DNA of 64,000 nucleotides from Planktophila grossartii (GTDB lineage Bacteria; Actinomycetota; Actinomycetes; Nanopelagicales; Nanopelagicaceae). How positions within the stretch are numbered: position 1 is the stretch's first letter; the number at the start of each line of letters is the position of its first letter. The position numbers and the translations under genes are program-made. Under the pieces are notes generated by a model. The model was not told where the DNA came from, ran no database searches, and saw only the letters and a program-made list of their open reading frames with translations. Location: the NCBI GenBank assembly GCA_965234365.1, contig OZ248345.1:1178001-1242000 (forward strand). The letters are read 5' to 3'. Below are positions 1 to 9,900 of this stretch, in pieces.

Positions 1-897
1 TGGATCATTCATATCTGTACCGACGATTGCATCGATATCGAGTGGTGATGGAAGGTAACGGTTTACAGCATCGAGCATTGGCTGAACACCCTTGTTCTTA
101 AAGGCAGAACCTGTAAGAACTGGTGAAAGCTTTGCAGAGATTGTTGCGCGACGGATACCAGCAATGATTTCGTCTTCTGAAAGTTCTGCACCTTCGAGGA
201 ATTTTTCCATGATTGCATCATCGTTCTCAGCAAGAGTTTCGAGCATTGCTGCACGAGCTTCCTTGCACTTGTCAGCCATGTCAGCTGGAATCTCTTCGAC
301 TACGTAGTCTTCGCCCTTTTTAGTTTCGCCGCGCCATACAAGCGCCTTCATTGCGATGAGGTCAACTACACCGATGAAATCTGATTCGTTTCCGATTGGA
401 AGCTGAAGAACGAGAGCAACTGCGTTGAGGCGATCCTTGATCATGCCTACGCACTTGTCGAATGAAGCACCTGTGCGGTCAAGCTTGTTGACGAAACAGA
501 TACGTGGAACTGAGTAACGATCTGCTTGGCGCCATACTGTTTCAGATTGTGGTTCAACACCAGCAACGCCGTCGAAGACAGCAACTGCGCCGTCGAGAAC
601 ACGGAGTGAACGTTCTACTTCAACTGTGAAGTCAACGTGGCCCGGTGTATCGATGATGTTGATGAGGTTGCCCTTCCACATACATGTGGTTGCAGCAGAG
701 GTGATAGTGATACCGCGCTCTTGTTCCTGCTCCATCCAGTCCATCGTTGCTGCACCTTCGTGCACTTCACCGATCTTGTATGAGATACCTGTGTAGAAAA
801 GGATGCGCTCAGTAGTCGTGGTTTTGCCCGCGTCGATGTGAGCCATGATTCCGATATTGCGAACCGTAGCTAGATCGATCTTCTCTACTGTTGACAC
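1..897 (-). CDS. fusA: Elongation factor G, N-terminal part (gene cut by left edge)
   Basis: EF-G is the GTPase that drives tRNA-mRNA translocation on the ribosome. Only the first 299 codons are inside the window. The gene begins at a GTG with GAGGA six bases upstream. Seen in the protein: G1 motif AHIDAGKTTT near residue 19, switch I RGITITSA near 61, G3 DTPGHVDF near 83 and G4 NKLD near 137, all intact. It is the third gene of the classic str operon rpsL-rpsG-fusA, 50 bp after rpsG, and probably shares the rpsL promoter. The product is certain; the C-terminal domains cannot be judged. Confidence 0.98.
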   Translation of the reverse strand, partial: MSTVEKIDLATVRNIGIMAHIDAGKTTTTERILFYTGISYKIGEVHEGAATMDWMEQEQERGITITSAATTCMWKGNLINIIDTPGHVDFTVEVERSLRVLDGAVAVFDGVAGVEPQSETVWRQADRYSVPRICFVNKLDRTGASFDKCVGMIKDRLNAVALVLQLPIGNESDFIGVVDLIAMKALVWRGETKKGEDYVVEEIPADMADKCKEARAAMLETLAENDDAIMEKFLEGAELSEDEIIAGIRRATISAKLSPVLTGSAFKNKGVQPMLDAVNRYLPSPLDIDAIVGTDMNDP

Positions 898-947
898 TTA
901 TATTCCTCTTCTCGTCGTTTCGTAAGTTCTCGTATTAGTTTTCTTGA

Positions 948-1418
948 TTACCAGCGGTAGTGAGCAAAAGCCTTATTTGCTTCAGCCATCTTGTGGGTAT
1001 CTTCGCGGCGCTTTACAGCTGCTCCGAGACCATTTGCTGCATCGATCAATTCATTCTGAAGACGCTCTGCCATTGACTTCTCGCGACGATCGCGTGAGTA
1101 GTCGACGAGCCAGCGAAGAGCAAGTGTTGATGAACGTGAAGCTTTAACTTCAATTGGCACCTGGTAAGTAGCTCCACCAACACGGCGTGAACGAACTTCA
1201 ACAGCAGGCTTAATGTTGTCGAGTGCGCGCTTCAATGTGATGAGTGGATCAACATCAGTCTTCTTACGTGTACCTTCGAGAGCACCGTAAACAATTGCTT
1301 CTGCTGTTGAGCGCTTACCGTGAAGGAGTACGCGGTTAATGAGCGCTGTAACGATTGGTGAGCTGTAAACAGGATCAGCAACTACAGGAGTCTTTACTAC
1401 AGGACCTTTACGTGGCAT
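948..1418 (-). CDS. rpsG: 30S ribosomal protein S7
   Basis: S7 binds the 3' major domain of 16S rRNA at the head of the small subunit. The 156-residue length is normal for the family, with the typical start MPRKGPV and the conserved block SRRVGGATYQVP near residue 76. Its ATG shares one base with the rpsL stop codon (TAATG) and GAAGG lies about 8 bases upstream, so translation is probably coupled to rpsL. S7 is a known autoregulator of the str operon in other bacteria; no S7 site was located here. Confidence 0.98.
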   Translation of the reverse strand: MPRKGPVVKTPVVADPVYSSPIVTALINRVLLHGKRSTAEAIVYGALEGTRKKTDVDPLITLKRALDNIKPAVEVRSRRVGGATYQVPIEVKASRSSTLALRWLVDYSRDRREKSMAERLQNELIDAANGLGAAVKRREDTHKMAEANKAFAHYRW

Positions 1419-1798
1419 TAGCTAGCCTTCTTCTCTCTCTTAGCACCGTAACGTGAACGTGACTGCTTACGGTTCTTAACACCTTGTGTATCAAGTGATC
1501 CACGAATAATTTTGTAACGAACACCAGGAAGATCCTTTACGCGGCCTCCGCGAACAAGAACGATTGAGTGCTCTTGAAGGTTGTGACCTTCACCTGGAAT
1601 GTATGCAGTAACTTCCATACCGCTAGTAAGACGAACACGTGCAACTTTACGAAGCGCAGAGTTAGGCTTCTTAGGTGTTGTTGTGTACACACGTGTGCAA
1701 ACACCGCGACGCTGTGGTGAACCCTTTAGCGCAGGTGTATTTGTCTTCGTAGTCTTTTCTGCACGACCACGACGCACTAACTGTTGAATAGTTGGCAC
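1418..1798 (-). CDS. rpsL: 30S ribosomal protein S12
   Basis: S12 lies at the decoding centre. The 126-residue protein has the family blocks TPKKPNSALRK and RGGRVKDLPGVRY. The lysines in these blocks are the residues altered in streptomycin-resistant strains, and both are the sensitive wild-type residue. The start is GTG at 1798 with GGAG about 6 bases upstream; a downstream start would remove conserved sequence. It opens the rpsL-rpsG-fusA operon behind a leader of about 120 nt that can fold strongly (1863-1913) and a promoter at 1925-1954. Confidence 0.98.
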   Translation of the reverse strand: MPTIQQLVRRGRAEKTTKTNTPALKGSPQRRGVCTRVYTTTPKKPNSALRKVARVRLTSGMEVTAYIPGEGHNLQEHSIVLVRGGRVKDLPGVRYKIIRGSLDTQGVKNRKQSRSRYGAKREKKAS

Positions 1799-1862
1799 TA
1801 CTTACTCCATTCATATGATGCACAAGCAAAACGCTTTGCATCTCTCCCTTTTTGGTTCCGTA

Positions 1863-1913
1863 CTTTTACGCTCACTGTCCGACCCACGCGGTCGGGTGTG
1901 TTGCTGGTAAAAG
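1863..1913 (-). promoter_or_regulatory. Structured leader of the rpsL operon mRNA
   Basis: On the minus strand, CTTTTAC (1913-1907) pairs perfectly with GTAAAAG (1869-1863). The stem encloses an inner hairpin made by CCGAC and GTCGG (1895-1891 with 1883-1879). With transcription predicted to begin near 1918, this fold occupies most of the leader before the GTG at 1798. No U-run follows, so it is not a terminator. A ribosomal-protein binding site for feedback control is a reasonable inference, but I cannot match it to a named leader family. Confidence 0.4.
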
Positions 1914-1924
1914 CGCAGAGGAGA

Positions 1925-1954
1925 AAGGTATCTGCAGGCACCACTAAAGGTCAA
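1925..1954 (-). promoter_or_regulatory. Predicted promoter of rpsL-rpsG-fusA
   Basis: Minus strand: -35 TTGACC (1954-1949), 18-base spacer, -10 TACCTT (1930-1925). The same geometry (TTGNCC, 18 bases, TANNCT) occurs before rpoB and rplJ, which supports it. Predicted start near 1918. Confidence 0.55.
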
Positions 1955-2052
1955 AACGGCCCTTTTACTCCTGAGACCCCCGCCACAGGGGCATTTTCTC
2001 AGTTTTTTAACGCCCGGGCGTGTCGCTCCCTTGCCATCTTTCCTCGATTTGA

Positions 2053-2090
2053 CGGGCTTGGGACTTGCTCCTTAAAGTCCCTGCGCTCCA
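2053..2090 (-). repeat. 38-nt hairpin repeat, copy A
   Basis: On the minus strand this reads TGGAGCGCAGGGACT, then TTAAGGAGC, then AAGTCCC and AAGCCCG. GGGACTT and AAGTCCC form a stem around a TAAGGAGC loop. Copies B (10677-10714) and C (12001-12038) are almost identical. A variable outer stem, CGATTT (2045-2050) with AAATCG (2094-2099), encloses it. The core codes for the last five residues and the stop codon of the gene ending at 2072. It lies about 100 bp upstream of the predicted rpsL -35 and is inverted relative to copies B and C. Confidence 0.85.
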
Positions 2091-2431
2091 CCAAAATCGC
2101 GAAAATCAGCCTTCGGTTGCTTTAAAGTGAAGATCCAGCGGGCGAAAGGGCCACTTGTGAGCGTCAAAACCACGCCTTCTCCCCTGCCCTTCATAGCTAC
2201 GAAATCTCGATATTTCAGACCCCGCAAAGTCCCCAAAAGGACCACATATGGGAGGGCCGTTCCCGGAGCCCGAACCCCTCGCAGGGTATCTGAGCCCCAG
2301 AGCTCATCGAAGAACTCGACCTTTTCGACCGAATTAGCTGGAATTCGAGGGCTTGAATGTATTGCGCCCATCTTCTCCCAGAAAGAGAGCTCGAGGATGA
2401 GTTCATCCCCCACCTGTACGACCTTTGCCAT
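2072..2431 (-). CDS. Conserved actinobacterial protein of unknown function (PH-like pattern)
   Basis: This 119-residue protein is predicted to be soluble, with no signal peptide or membrane segment. It begins MAKVVQVGDELILEL and has the block LRGVRAPGTALPYVVLLGTLRG near residues 52-74, then a beta-rich segment VVLTLTSGPFARWIF. I recognise this pattern from short actinobacterial hypothetical proteins. The alternating beta strands suggest a small PH-like barrel, which is inference only. The ATG at 2431 overlaps the stop of the PPOx-like gene (TGATG), so the pair is probably cotranscribed. A longer upstream reading would run through that gene and is rejected. The last residues GGAQGL and the TAA stop are encoded inside repeat copy A. 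Confidence 0.75.
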   Translation of the reverse strand: MAKVVQVGDELILELSFWEKMGAIHSSPRIPANSVEKVEFFDELWGSDTLRGVRAPGTALPYVVLLGTLRGLKYRDFVAMKGRGEGVVLTLTSGPFARWIFTLKQPKADFRDFGGAQGL

Positions 2432-3072
2432 CACTTGCCCCGCTTCAGAACGTGAGCTGGGACTGGAATATCGCTGGCGTAGTCGGCAGCGATGGGGGTT
2501 CCAAATGTTCGCTCGACCGGAATGATCCCTGCCCATAAAGGCAGGTTCATATCTTCATCTTCGTCATGCGAATTGCCCGTTCTTTGTTTCGCTGAAAACT
2601 TTTCGAGTGAAAGTGCAACGATCATTGTTGCCGCAGTTTCCTTTGAAGTGATGGGACGTGTGTAATCCCATGATCCTGGAATCAAACCATTAGAGATTAC
2701 TTCCAGTGCTTTCAGCTTCTCCTCATCTTTAAGAACCGTTGCTGTTCCAAAAATCATTACAGATTGATAATTGATTGATGAGTTAAATGTAGAGCGAGCT
2801 GCGATAAGCCCATTTACTTGAGTAATCGTTACACAAATCTGCGCACCGGCAGCAATCTGCATCATCATGCGCGAACCTGTTGAACCGTGCAGAAGAATGC
2901 GATCTCCATCGCGTGCATATCCCATTGGAATTACAAAAGGTTCTTGTGTTGAGTTTTCGACAAAACCAACGTGAGCAAGAAATTCATTATCAAGAAATTC
3001 ATTGATTGCGTCTCGTTCAGAGAATTCACGATCGCTTAAACGTTGTACGTGGTAATGCTTTTCGTTGCTCAT
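2431..3072 (-). CDS. Flavin-nucleotide-binding, PPOx-like split-barrel protein
   Basis: The 213-residue protein resembles the pyridoxamine 5'-phosphate oxidase-like, FMN/F420-binding family. It has an N-terminal strand FLAHVGFVENSTQEPFVIPMGYARDGDRILLHG (about residues 28-57, the split-barrel core) and a central YQSVMIFGTATVL block. The substrate is unknown; relatives reduce or bind flavin-linked small molecules. The start at 3072 is preferred because TACACT (3084-3079) lies six bases upstream with no ribosome site, the leaderless-promoter geometry also seen at 26628 and 32857. An in-frame start at 3090 would lie inside the rpoC terminator. It ends in a one-base overlap with the next gene. Confidence 0.82.
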   Translation of the reverse strand: MSNEKHYHVQRLSDREFSERDAINEFLDNEFLAHVGFVENSTQEPFVIPMGYARDGDRILLHGSTGSRMMMQIAAGAQICVTITQVNGLIAARSTFNSSINYQSVMIFGTATVLKDEEKLKALEVISNGLIPGSWDYTRPITSKETAATMIVALSLEKFSAKQRTGNSHDEDEDMNLPLWAGIIPVERTFGTPIAADYASDIPVPAHVLKRGK

Positions 3073-3078
3073 ATTTGT

Positions 3079-3084
3079 AGTGTA
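3079..3084 (-). promoter_or_regulatory. Predicted -10 of a leaderless promoter
   Basis: TACACT is followed by six bases and then the ATG at 3072, so transcription would start at or beside the start codon. No Shine-Dalgarno sequence is present. The -35 region would fall inside the rpoC terminator hairpin and shows no clear match to consensus. Confidence 0.4.
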
Positions 3085-3085
3085 A

Positions 3086-3126
3086 AACAAAGAGACCCAA
3101 TCCGAAATGGATTGGGTCTCTTTGTT
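3086..3126 (-). terminator. Terminator after rpoC
   Basis: An 18-bp perfect stem pairs 3086-3103 with 3109-3126 around the 5-base loop GAAAT. It starts about 10 bases after the rpoC stop, and on the minus strand the 3' arm runs into TTTGTTTT. The arms are self-complementary enough to work in both directions, but no plus-strand gene approaches it. Confidence 0.9.
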
Positions 3127-3135
3127 ATTAATGAA

Positions 3136-6100
3136 TTAGCGAGGAATCTCGACTTCATCCAAGCGAACTGCTTCGCCTGAACCACCCTGATCGAATGGTG
3201 TGAAGTCATACTCGTCATAAGCTGCGTAAACCGCTGCCTTTGCCTCTTCTGTTGGCTCAACTCGGATGTTGCGGTAACGGGCAAGGCCTGTACCAGCTGG
3301 GATCAACTTACCGATGATGACGTTCTCCTTAAGACCCAAGAGTGGATCTGACTTCTCAGAGAGCGCAGCGTCTGTAAGTACGCGAGTTGTTTCCTGGAAT
3401 GAGGCAGCTGACAACCATGATTCAGTTGCAAGAGATGCCTTGGTGATACCCATAAGTTCTGGGCGACCAGATGCAGCCTTGCCACCGGTTGTAACAACGC
3501 GACGGTTTTCAGCTTCAAAGCGACCACGTTCAACGAGTTCACCTGGAAGCATTTCAGTATCGCCAGCTTCAAGAACTGTGATGCGCTTGAGCATCTGGCG
3601 AACGATTACTTCGATGTGCTTATCGTGAATGCCTACGCCCTGTGAGCGGTAAACAGATTGGATTTCGTTAACCAAGTGAACCTGAGTTGCACGTGGTCCG
3701 AGAATACGAAGTACCTGCTTTGGATCAATTGCGCCGACGACCATCTTCTGGCCGACTTCAACGCGTGAACCTTCTTCTACAAGTAGCTTCTGACGGCGTG
3801 TGATTGGGTAAGCAACTTCTTCGCCACCATCATCAGGTGTAACGATGATCTTCTTACCCTTTGCATCTTCACGGAATGAAACGACGCCTGCAGCTTCTGC
3901 GATTGGCGCAACACCCTTAGGTGTACGTGCCTCGAAGAGCTCGACGATACGTGGAAGACCGTGAGTGATGTCATCACCTGCAACGCCACCAGTGTGGAAG
4001 GTACGCATTGTGAGCTGTGTACCTGGTTCACCGATTGACTGTGCAGCGATAATTCCGACTGCTTCACCAACTGCAACGAGTTGACCTGCAGCAAGTGAGC
4101 GACCGTAGCAAGCTGCGCACTGTCCGACCTTGCTATCGCAAGTAAGAACTGAGCGAATCTTTACTTCGTCGACACCAGCAGCAACAAGTGCATCGATGAC
4201 GCGGTCACCAAGATCTGAACCAGCCTTAGCAAGAACTTCGCCGTTGACTTCGATGTCTTCAGCCAATGTGCGGCCGTAGACAGAAGTTTCGACGTGATCG
4301 TGCTTTACAAGGTTGCCAGCTTGCTGACGGATAGCGATTGGAAGTGCGAGACCACGATCGGTTCCGCAATCTTCTTCGCGAATGATGACGTCTTGTGCAA
4401 CGTCGCAGAGACGACGTGTGAGGTAACCAGAGTCAGCGGTACGAAGCGCTGTATCTGCAAGACCCTTACGTGCACCGTGTGTAGAGATGAAGTACTCGAG
4501 AACTGACAAGCCTTCACGGAAGTTCGACTTAATTGGGCGAGGAATAATTTCACCCTTTGGGTTCGCTACAAGTCCGCGCATACCTGCGATCTGACGAATC
4601 TGCATCATATTTCCACGAGCACCTGAGAAGACCATCATCCAGACTGGGTTGAGACGTGGGAAGTTATCTTCCATCGCCTTTCCAACTTCAGCTGTTGCCT
4701 TGGTCCAGATCTCAATGAGTTCCTGGCGACGCTCGTCATCAGTGATGAGTCCCTTTTCGTACTGTGATTGAACCTTGTCAGCTTGTGTTTCATAGCCGTC
4801 GAGGATTTCACGCTTACGAGGTGGTGTTACAACATCTTCGATACCGATTGTTACGCCGGCACGTGTTGCCCAGTGGAATCCGAGCGACTTAAGCGCATCG
4901 AGAGTCTGTGCAACTGTGACCTTTGGATAGAACTCAGCAAGCTTGTCGACGATTGCGCCGAGAGCCTTCTTAGTTACATCGTGATCAACGAATGGGAAAT
5001 CAGCTGGTAGCGCCTCATTGAAGAGTGCGCGGCCGATTGTTGTCTCGAGAGTTTCTCCCTTAACGCGAATCTTTACCTTCGCCTGTAGTGAAACAGAGTG
5101 CTGATCGTGAGCCATGATCGCTTCAGAGATTGATCCGAATGCGCGACCTTCGCCGATTTCGCCTTCACGTTCCATGGTCATGTAGTACAGACCAAGAACC
5201 ATGTCCTGTGTAGGTGATGTGATTGGACGACCGTTAGCTGGTGACAAGATGTTATTTGAAGACAACATCAAGATGCGTGCTTCAGCCTGAGCTTCTGCAG
5301 ACAGTGGAAGGTGAACAGCCATCTGGTCACCGTCGAAGTCAGCGTTAAATGCTGTACATACGAGTGGGTGAATCTGAATTGCCTTACCTTCGACCAACTG
5401 TGGTTCGAATGCCTGGATACCTAAACGGTGAAGTGTAGGAGCGCGGTTCAGGAGCACTGGATGTTCTGCGATTACTTCTTCAAGAACATCCCATACAACT
5501 GGACGTGCACGTTCAACCATGCGCTTTGCAGATTTAATGTTCTGCGCGTGGTTAAGGTCTACAAGACGCTTCATTACGAATGGCTTGAAGAGCTCGAGAG
5601 CCATCTGCTTTGGCAGACCGCACTGGTGCAACTTCAACTGTGGACCAACAACGATTACTGAACGACCTGAGTAGTCAACGCGCTTTCCGAGCAAGTTCTG
5701 ACGGAAACGTCCCTGCTTACCCTTGAGCATGTCTGAAAGTGACTTCAGTGCACGGTTTCCTGGGCCAGTTACTGGACGACCACGACGACCGTTGTCGAAC
5801 AACGCATCTACAGCTTCCTGCAACATACGCTTTTCGTTGTTAACGATAATTTCTGGAGCACCGAGATCAGCAAGACGCTTCAAACGATTGTTACGGTTGA
5901 TAACGCGGCGATAGAGATCGTTGAGATCTGAAGTCGCAAAGCGTCCACCATCGAGCTGAACCATTGGGCGCAGATCAGGTGGGATAACCGGTACGCAATC
6001 GAGAACCATTGATGCTGGGTGGTTGCTTGTTGTCATGAATGCGTTGACGACCTTGAGGCGCTTGATAGCACGAGTCTTCTTTGCACCCTTTCCGTTTTCA

Positions 6101-6942
6101 GAGAGATCGGTGAGCATTGCATGTTCAGTTTCGAGATCGAAAGTTTCGAGGCGACGCTTAATTGCAGCAGCACCCATATCTCCCTTGAAGTACATGCCGT
6201 AGCGGTCACGCATTTCGCGGTAGAGGTTTTCATCGCCTTCGAGATCTTGAACCTTGAGGTTCTTAAAACGTGACCAGACATCTTCAAGACGTGTGAGCTC
6301 GCGCTCTGCACGCTCGCGGATTGCCTTGAGCTCGCGCTCTGCAGATTCACGAACCTTGCGCTTTACATCTGACTTTGCATCTTCAGATTCGAGTTCAGCA
6401 ATATCTGCCTCGAGCTTCTTTGTACGTGTATCGATATCTACATCGCGCTTTGTCTCAATCTTCTTACGATCGTTAGCAAGCTTCTTCTCGAGCTGTGGCA
6501 TATCTTCTTCGCGAGCTTCAGCATCAACTTCTGTGATCATGTAAGCAGCGAAATAGATAACCTTTTCGAGGTCCTTTGGAGCAAGGTCAAGAAGGTAACC
6601 AAGGCGTGATGGAACACCCTTGAAATACCAGATGTGAGTTACAGGAGCGGCAAGCTCGATGTGACCCATGCGTTCGCGACGAACCTTTGCGCGTGTTACC
6701 TCAACACCGCAACGCTCGCAGATGATTCCCTTAAATCGAACGCGCTTGTACTTACCGCAATAACATTCCCAGTCGCGAGTTGGTCCGAAGATCTTCTCGT
6801 CGAAGAGTCCGTCCTTCTCTGGCTTGAGTGTGCGGTAGTTGATTGTCTCTGGCTTCTTTACTTCGCCGAAAGACCAATCACGAATATTTTGAGCCGATGC
6901 GAGACCGATTCGTAGTTCATCAAAGAAGTTGACATCTAACAT
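3136..6942 (-). CDS. rpoC: RNA polymerase beta' subunit
   Basis: The largest catalytic subunit of RNA polymerase, 1268 residues, close to the usual actinobacterial length. Seen: the N-terminal zinc motif CYC...CERCG near residues 60-78; the coiled-coil, charge-rich segment around residues 140-220; the active-site magnesium loop NADFDGDQM near 532; the second zinc site CDSKVGQCAACYG late in the protein; and the trigger-loop region MRTFHTGG. It starts with ATG 14 bp after rpoB with AAGGAG nearby, so rpoBC is one operon. A strong terminator follows. Confidence 0.99.
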   Translation of the reverse strand: MLDVNFFDELRIGLASAQNIRDWSFGEVKKPETINYRTLKPEKDGLFDEKIFGPTRDWECYCGKYKRVRFKGIICERCGVEVTRAKVRRERMGHIELAAPVTHIWYFKGVPSRLGYLLDLAPKDLEKVIYFAAYMITEVDAEAREEDMPQLEKKLANDRKKIETKRDVDIDTRTKKLEADIAELESEDAKSDVKRKVRESAERELKAIRERAERELTRLEDVWSRFKNLKVQDLEGDENLYREMRDRYGMYFKGDMGAAAIKRRLETFDLETEHAMLTDLSENGKGAKKTRAIKRLKVVNAFMTTSNHPASMVLDCVPVIPPDLRPMVQLDGGRFATSDLNDLYRRVINRNNRLKRLADLGAPEIIVNNEKRMLQEAVDALFDNGRRGRPVTGPGNRALKSLSDMLKGKQGRFRQNLLGKRVDYSGRSVIVVGPQLKLHQCGLPKQMALELFKPFVMKRLVDLNHAQNIKSAKRMVERARPVVWDVLEEVIAEHPVLLNRAPTLHRLGIQAFEPQLVEGKAIQIHPLVCTAFNADFDGDQMAVHLPLSAEAQAEARILMLSSNNILSPANGRPITSPTQDMVLGLYYMTMEREGEIGEGRAFGSISEAIMAHDQHSVSLQAKVKIRVKGETLETTIGRALFNEALPADFPFVDHDVTKKALGAIVDKLAEFYPKVTVAQTLDALKSLGFHWATRAGVTIGIEDVVTPPRKREILDGYETQADKVQSQYEKGLITDDERRQELIEIWTKATAEVGKAMEDNFPRLNPVWMMVFSGARGNMMQIRQIAGMRGLVANPKGEIIPRPIKSNFREGLSVLEYFISTHGARKGLADTALRTADSGYLTRRLCDVAQDVIIREEDCGTDRGLALPIAIRQQAGNLVKHDHVETSVYGRTLAEDIEVNGEVLAKAGSDLGDRVIDALVAAGVDEVKIRSVLTCDSKVGQCAACYGRSLAAGQLVAVGEAVGIIAAQSIGEPGTQLTMRTFHTGGVAGDDITHGLPRIVELFEARTPKGVAPIAEAAGVVSFREDAKGKKIIVTPDDGGEEVAYPITRRQKLLVEEGSRVEVGQKMVVGAIDPKQVLRILGPRATQVHLVNEIQSVYRSQGVGIHDKHIEVIVRQMLKRITVLEAGDTEMLPGELVERGRFEAENRRVVTTGGKAASGRPELMGITKASLATESWLSAASFQETTRVLTDAALSEKSDPLLGLKENVIIGKLIPAGTGLARYRNIRVEPTEEAKAAVYAAYDEYDFTPFDQGGSGEAVRLDEVEIPR

Positions 6943-6956
6943 GTTTGATTCGCTCC

Positions 6957-9900
6957 TTAAATTTCTTCTACTGAGCTTGGCTCAACTCGTGACAAGTTGA
7001 TACCTAGTTCTTCGGCGGCACGGAAAATTTCTTCATCGTTATCGCGCATTTCAATTGCGACACCTTCAGAAGAGAGGACTTCGACATTGAGACAGAGTGA
7101 CTGCATCTCCTTGATAAGTACCTTGAATGATTCAGGGATACCTGGCTCTGGGATGTTTTCGCCCTTAACAATGGCTTCGTAAACCTTGACGCGTCCGAGA
7201 ACGTCGTCAGATTTAATTGTGAGCAACTCTTGGAGTGTGTAAGCAGCACCGTAAGCTTCAAGTGCCCACACTTCCATTTCACCAAATCGCTGACCACCGA
7301 ATTGAGCCTTACCACCGAGTGGTTGCTGCGTGATCATTGAGTATGGACCAGTTGAACGTGCGTGAATCTTGTCGTCTACTAAGTGGTGGAGCTTCAAGAT
7401 GTACATGTATCCAACTGAAATTGGTGTCGGGTATGGCTCGCCAGAACGACCGTCGAATAGACGAGCCTTTCCTGAACGGCCAATAAGTTGGTTTCCATCG
7501 CGGTTAGCGAGTGTTGATGAGAGAAGTCCTGAAACTTCATCTTCAAGTGCACCGTCGAAGACCGGAGTTGCAAGGTTGGTTCCTGGTGCGCCCTTTTCTG
7601 CGCCGATCTCCTTAAGGTGGTTTGCCCACGCTTCAGAGACACCAGATACATCCCAACCAGTCTTTGCAACCCAACCGAGGTGCATTTCAAGAACCTGTCC
7701 GACGTTCATACGTCCTGGAACACCAAGTGGGTTCAAGACAACATCGACTGGAGTTCCATCTTCAAGGAATGGCATATCTTCAACTGGAAGAATCTTTGAG
7801 ATAACACCCTTGTTACCGTGGCGACCAGCGAGCTTGTCACCATCTTGAATCTTGCGCTTTTGTGCAACATAAACGCGAACCAATTGGTTAACGCCTGCTG
7901 GAAGTTCGAAGCCTTCTTCAGATTCGAAGATCTTTACGCCGATAACCTTTCCTGATTCACCGTGTGGAACCTTGAGAGATGTATCGCGAACTTCGCGAGC
8001 CTTCTCACCAAAGATTGCACGGAGCAAACGCTCTTCTGGTGTCAGTTCAGTTTCTCCCTTAGGAGTTACCTTTCCAACCAAGATGTCGCCTGGCACAACA
8101 TCGGCGCCAACGCGAATGATTCCGCGCTCGTCGAGATCTGCAAGAACTTCTTCAGAGACGTTAGGGATGTCGCGAGTGATTTCTTCGGCACCAAGCTTGG
8201 TGTCGCGTGCATCAACTTCGTACTCTTCGATGTGGATTGATGTAAGTACATCGTCCTGAACGAGGCGCTGCGAAAGGATGATCGCATCTTCGTAGTTGTG
8301 ACCTTCCCATGACATAAATGCCACGAGGAGGTTCTTACCAAGAGCCATTTCACCGTTTTGTGTACATGGACCATCTGCGATTACTGAGCCAACTTCTAGC
8401 TTCTGGCCTTCAGTAACAACAACCTTCTGGTTGTACGAAGTTCCCTGGTTTGAACGAGTGAACTTAGCGAGTGAATATGTTTGGTAGGTGCCGTCATCGC
8501 CCATGACTTTAACTTCGTCAGCAGCGACTTCAGTAACTACGCCAGCCTTTGTTGCTGTGACAACGTCACCAGCATCGACAGCTGCGCGGAATTCCATACC
8601 AGTACCGATAAATGGCGCTTCTGCACGCATCAAAGGAACTGACTGACGCATCATGTTAGAACCCATGAGTGCGCGGTTTGCATCATCGTGCTCGAGGAAC
8701 GGAATCATTGCTGTTGCAACAGAAACCATCTGACGTGGTGAGACGTCCATGTAATCCACTTCGTCAGCAATGATGTATTCAACTTCGCCACCGCGACGAC
8801 GTACGAGTACGCGTGCTTCTGCGAAGTGGTTATCTGCTGTAAGTGGAGCATTTGCCTGAGCAATGATGTGCTCGTCTTCTTCATCAGCTGTTAGGTAATC
8901 AACCTGATCGGTGACCTTGCCCTTAACAACCTTGCGATAAGGAGTTTCGATAAATCCAAATGCAGTTACTCGTGCATATGTTGCAAGCGAACCGATAAGA
9001 CCAATGTTTGGACCTTCAGGAGTTTCGATTGGGCACATACGTCCGTAGTGAGATGGGTGAACGTCACGAACTTCGAAGCCCGCGCGGTCACGTGAGAGTC
9101 CACCAGGTCCGAGCGCTGAAAGACGACGCTTGTGTGTAAGACCTGAAAGTGGGTTTGTCTGATCCATGAACTGTGACAACTGAGATGTTCCGAAGAACTC
9201 CTTGATTGAAGCAACAACCGGACGGATATTGATCAATGTCTGTGGAGTAATTGCTTCGACATCTTGCGTAGTCATACGTTCGCGAACAACACGTTCCATA
9301 CGTGAGAGTCCGATACGAACTTGGTTCTGAATAAGTTCACCAACGGTACGGAGGCGACGGTTACCGAAGTGATCGATATCGTCCTTTTCAACGCGAACTT
9401 CGCGGCCGTAATCCATTGTGAGATCGCCGCGGTGCAACGCTACGAGGTAGCGAAGTGTTGCGACGATATCTGAGATTGTGAGCATGCTCTGTGAGAGCTC
9501 AAGATCAAGACCTAGCTTCTTATTTACCTTGAAGCGACCGACCTTGGCCAAGTCGTAACGCTTAGGGTTGAAGTAAAGGTTTTCAATGAGGTTCTGTGCA
9601 GCTTCCTTAGTTGGAGGCTCACCAGGACGCATCTTGCGATAGATATCGAGAAGCGCTTCATCCTGTGTCTTAACAGTGTCCTTATCTAGTGTTGCCATCA
9701 TTGAAGCGAAGTCACCAAATTCTTCACGAATCTGTTCGTCGGTCCAACCGAGAGCCTTGAGGAATACTGTTACAGATTGCTTACGCTTGCGATCGATACG
9801 AACGCCGACGAGATCCTTCTTATCAACTTCGAATTCAAGCCAAGCACCGCGGCTTGGGATGATCTTTGAAGTAAATACATCTTTATCTGAAGTCTTTTCA

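Noticed and set aside
2127..2525. A 132-codon plus-strand open frame opposite the PPOx-like and 119-aa genes
   Set aside because: The minus-strand genes have recognisable family patterns and a TGATG overlap; the plus frame has neither and reads as a shadow.
2432..2536. N-terminal extension of the 119-aa protein up to 2536
   Set aside because: It would run inside the PPOx-like gene in another frame; the ATG at 2431 overlapping that gene's stop is the natural start.
7369..7848. A 159-codon plus-strand open frame opposite rpoB
   Set aside because: It is the mirror of highly conserved RpoB sequence and shows no family resemblance.
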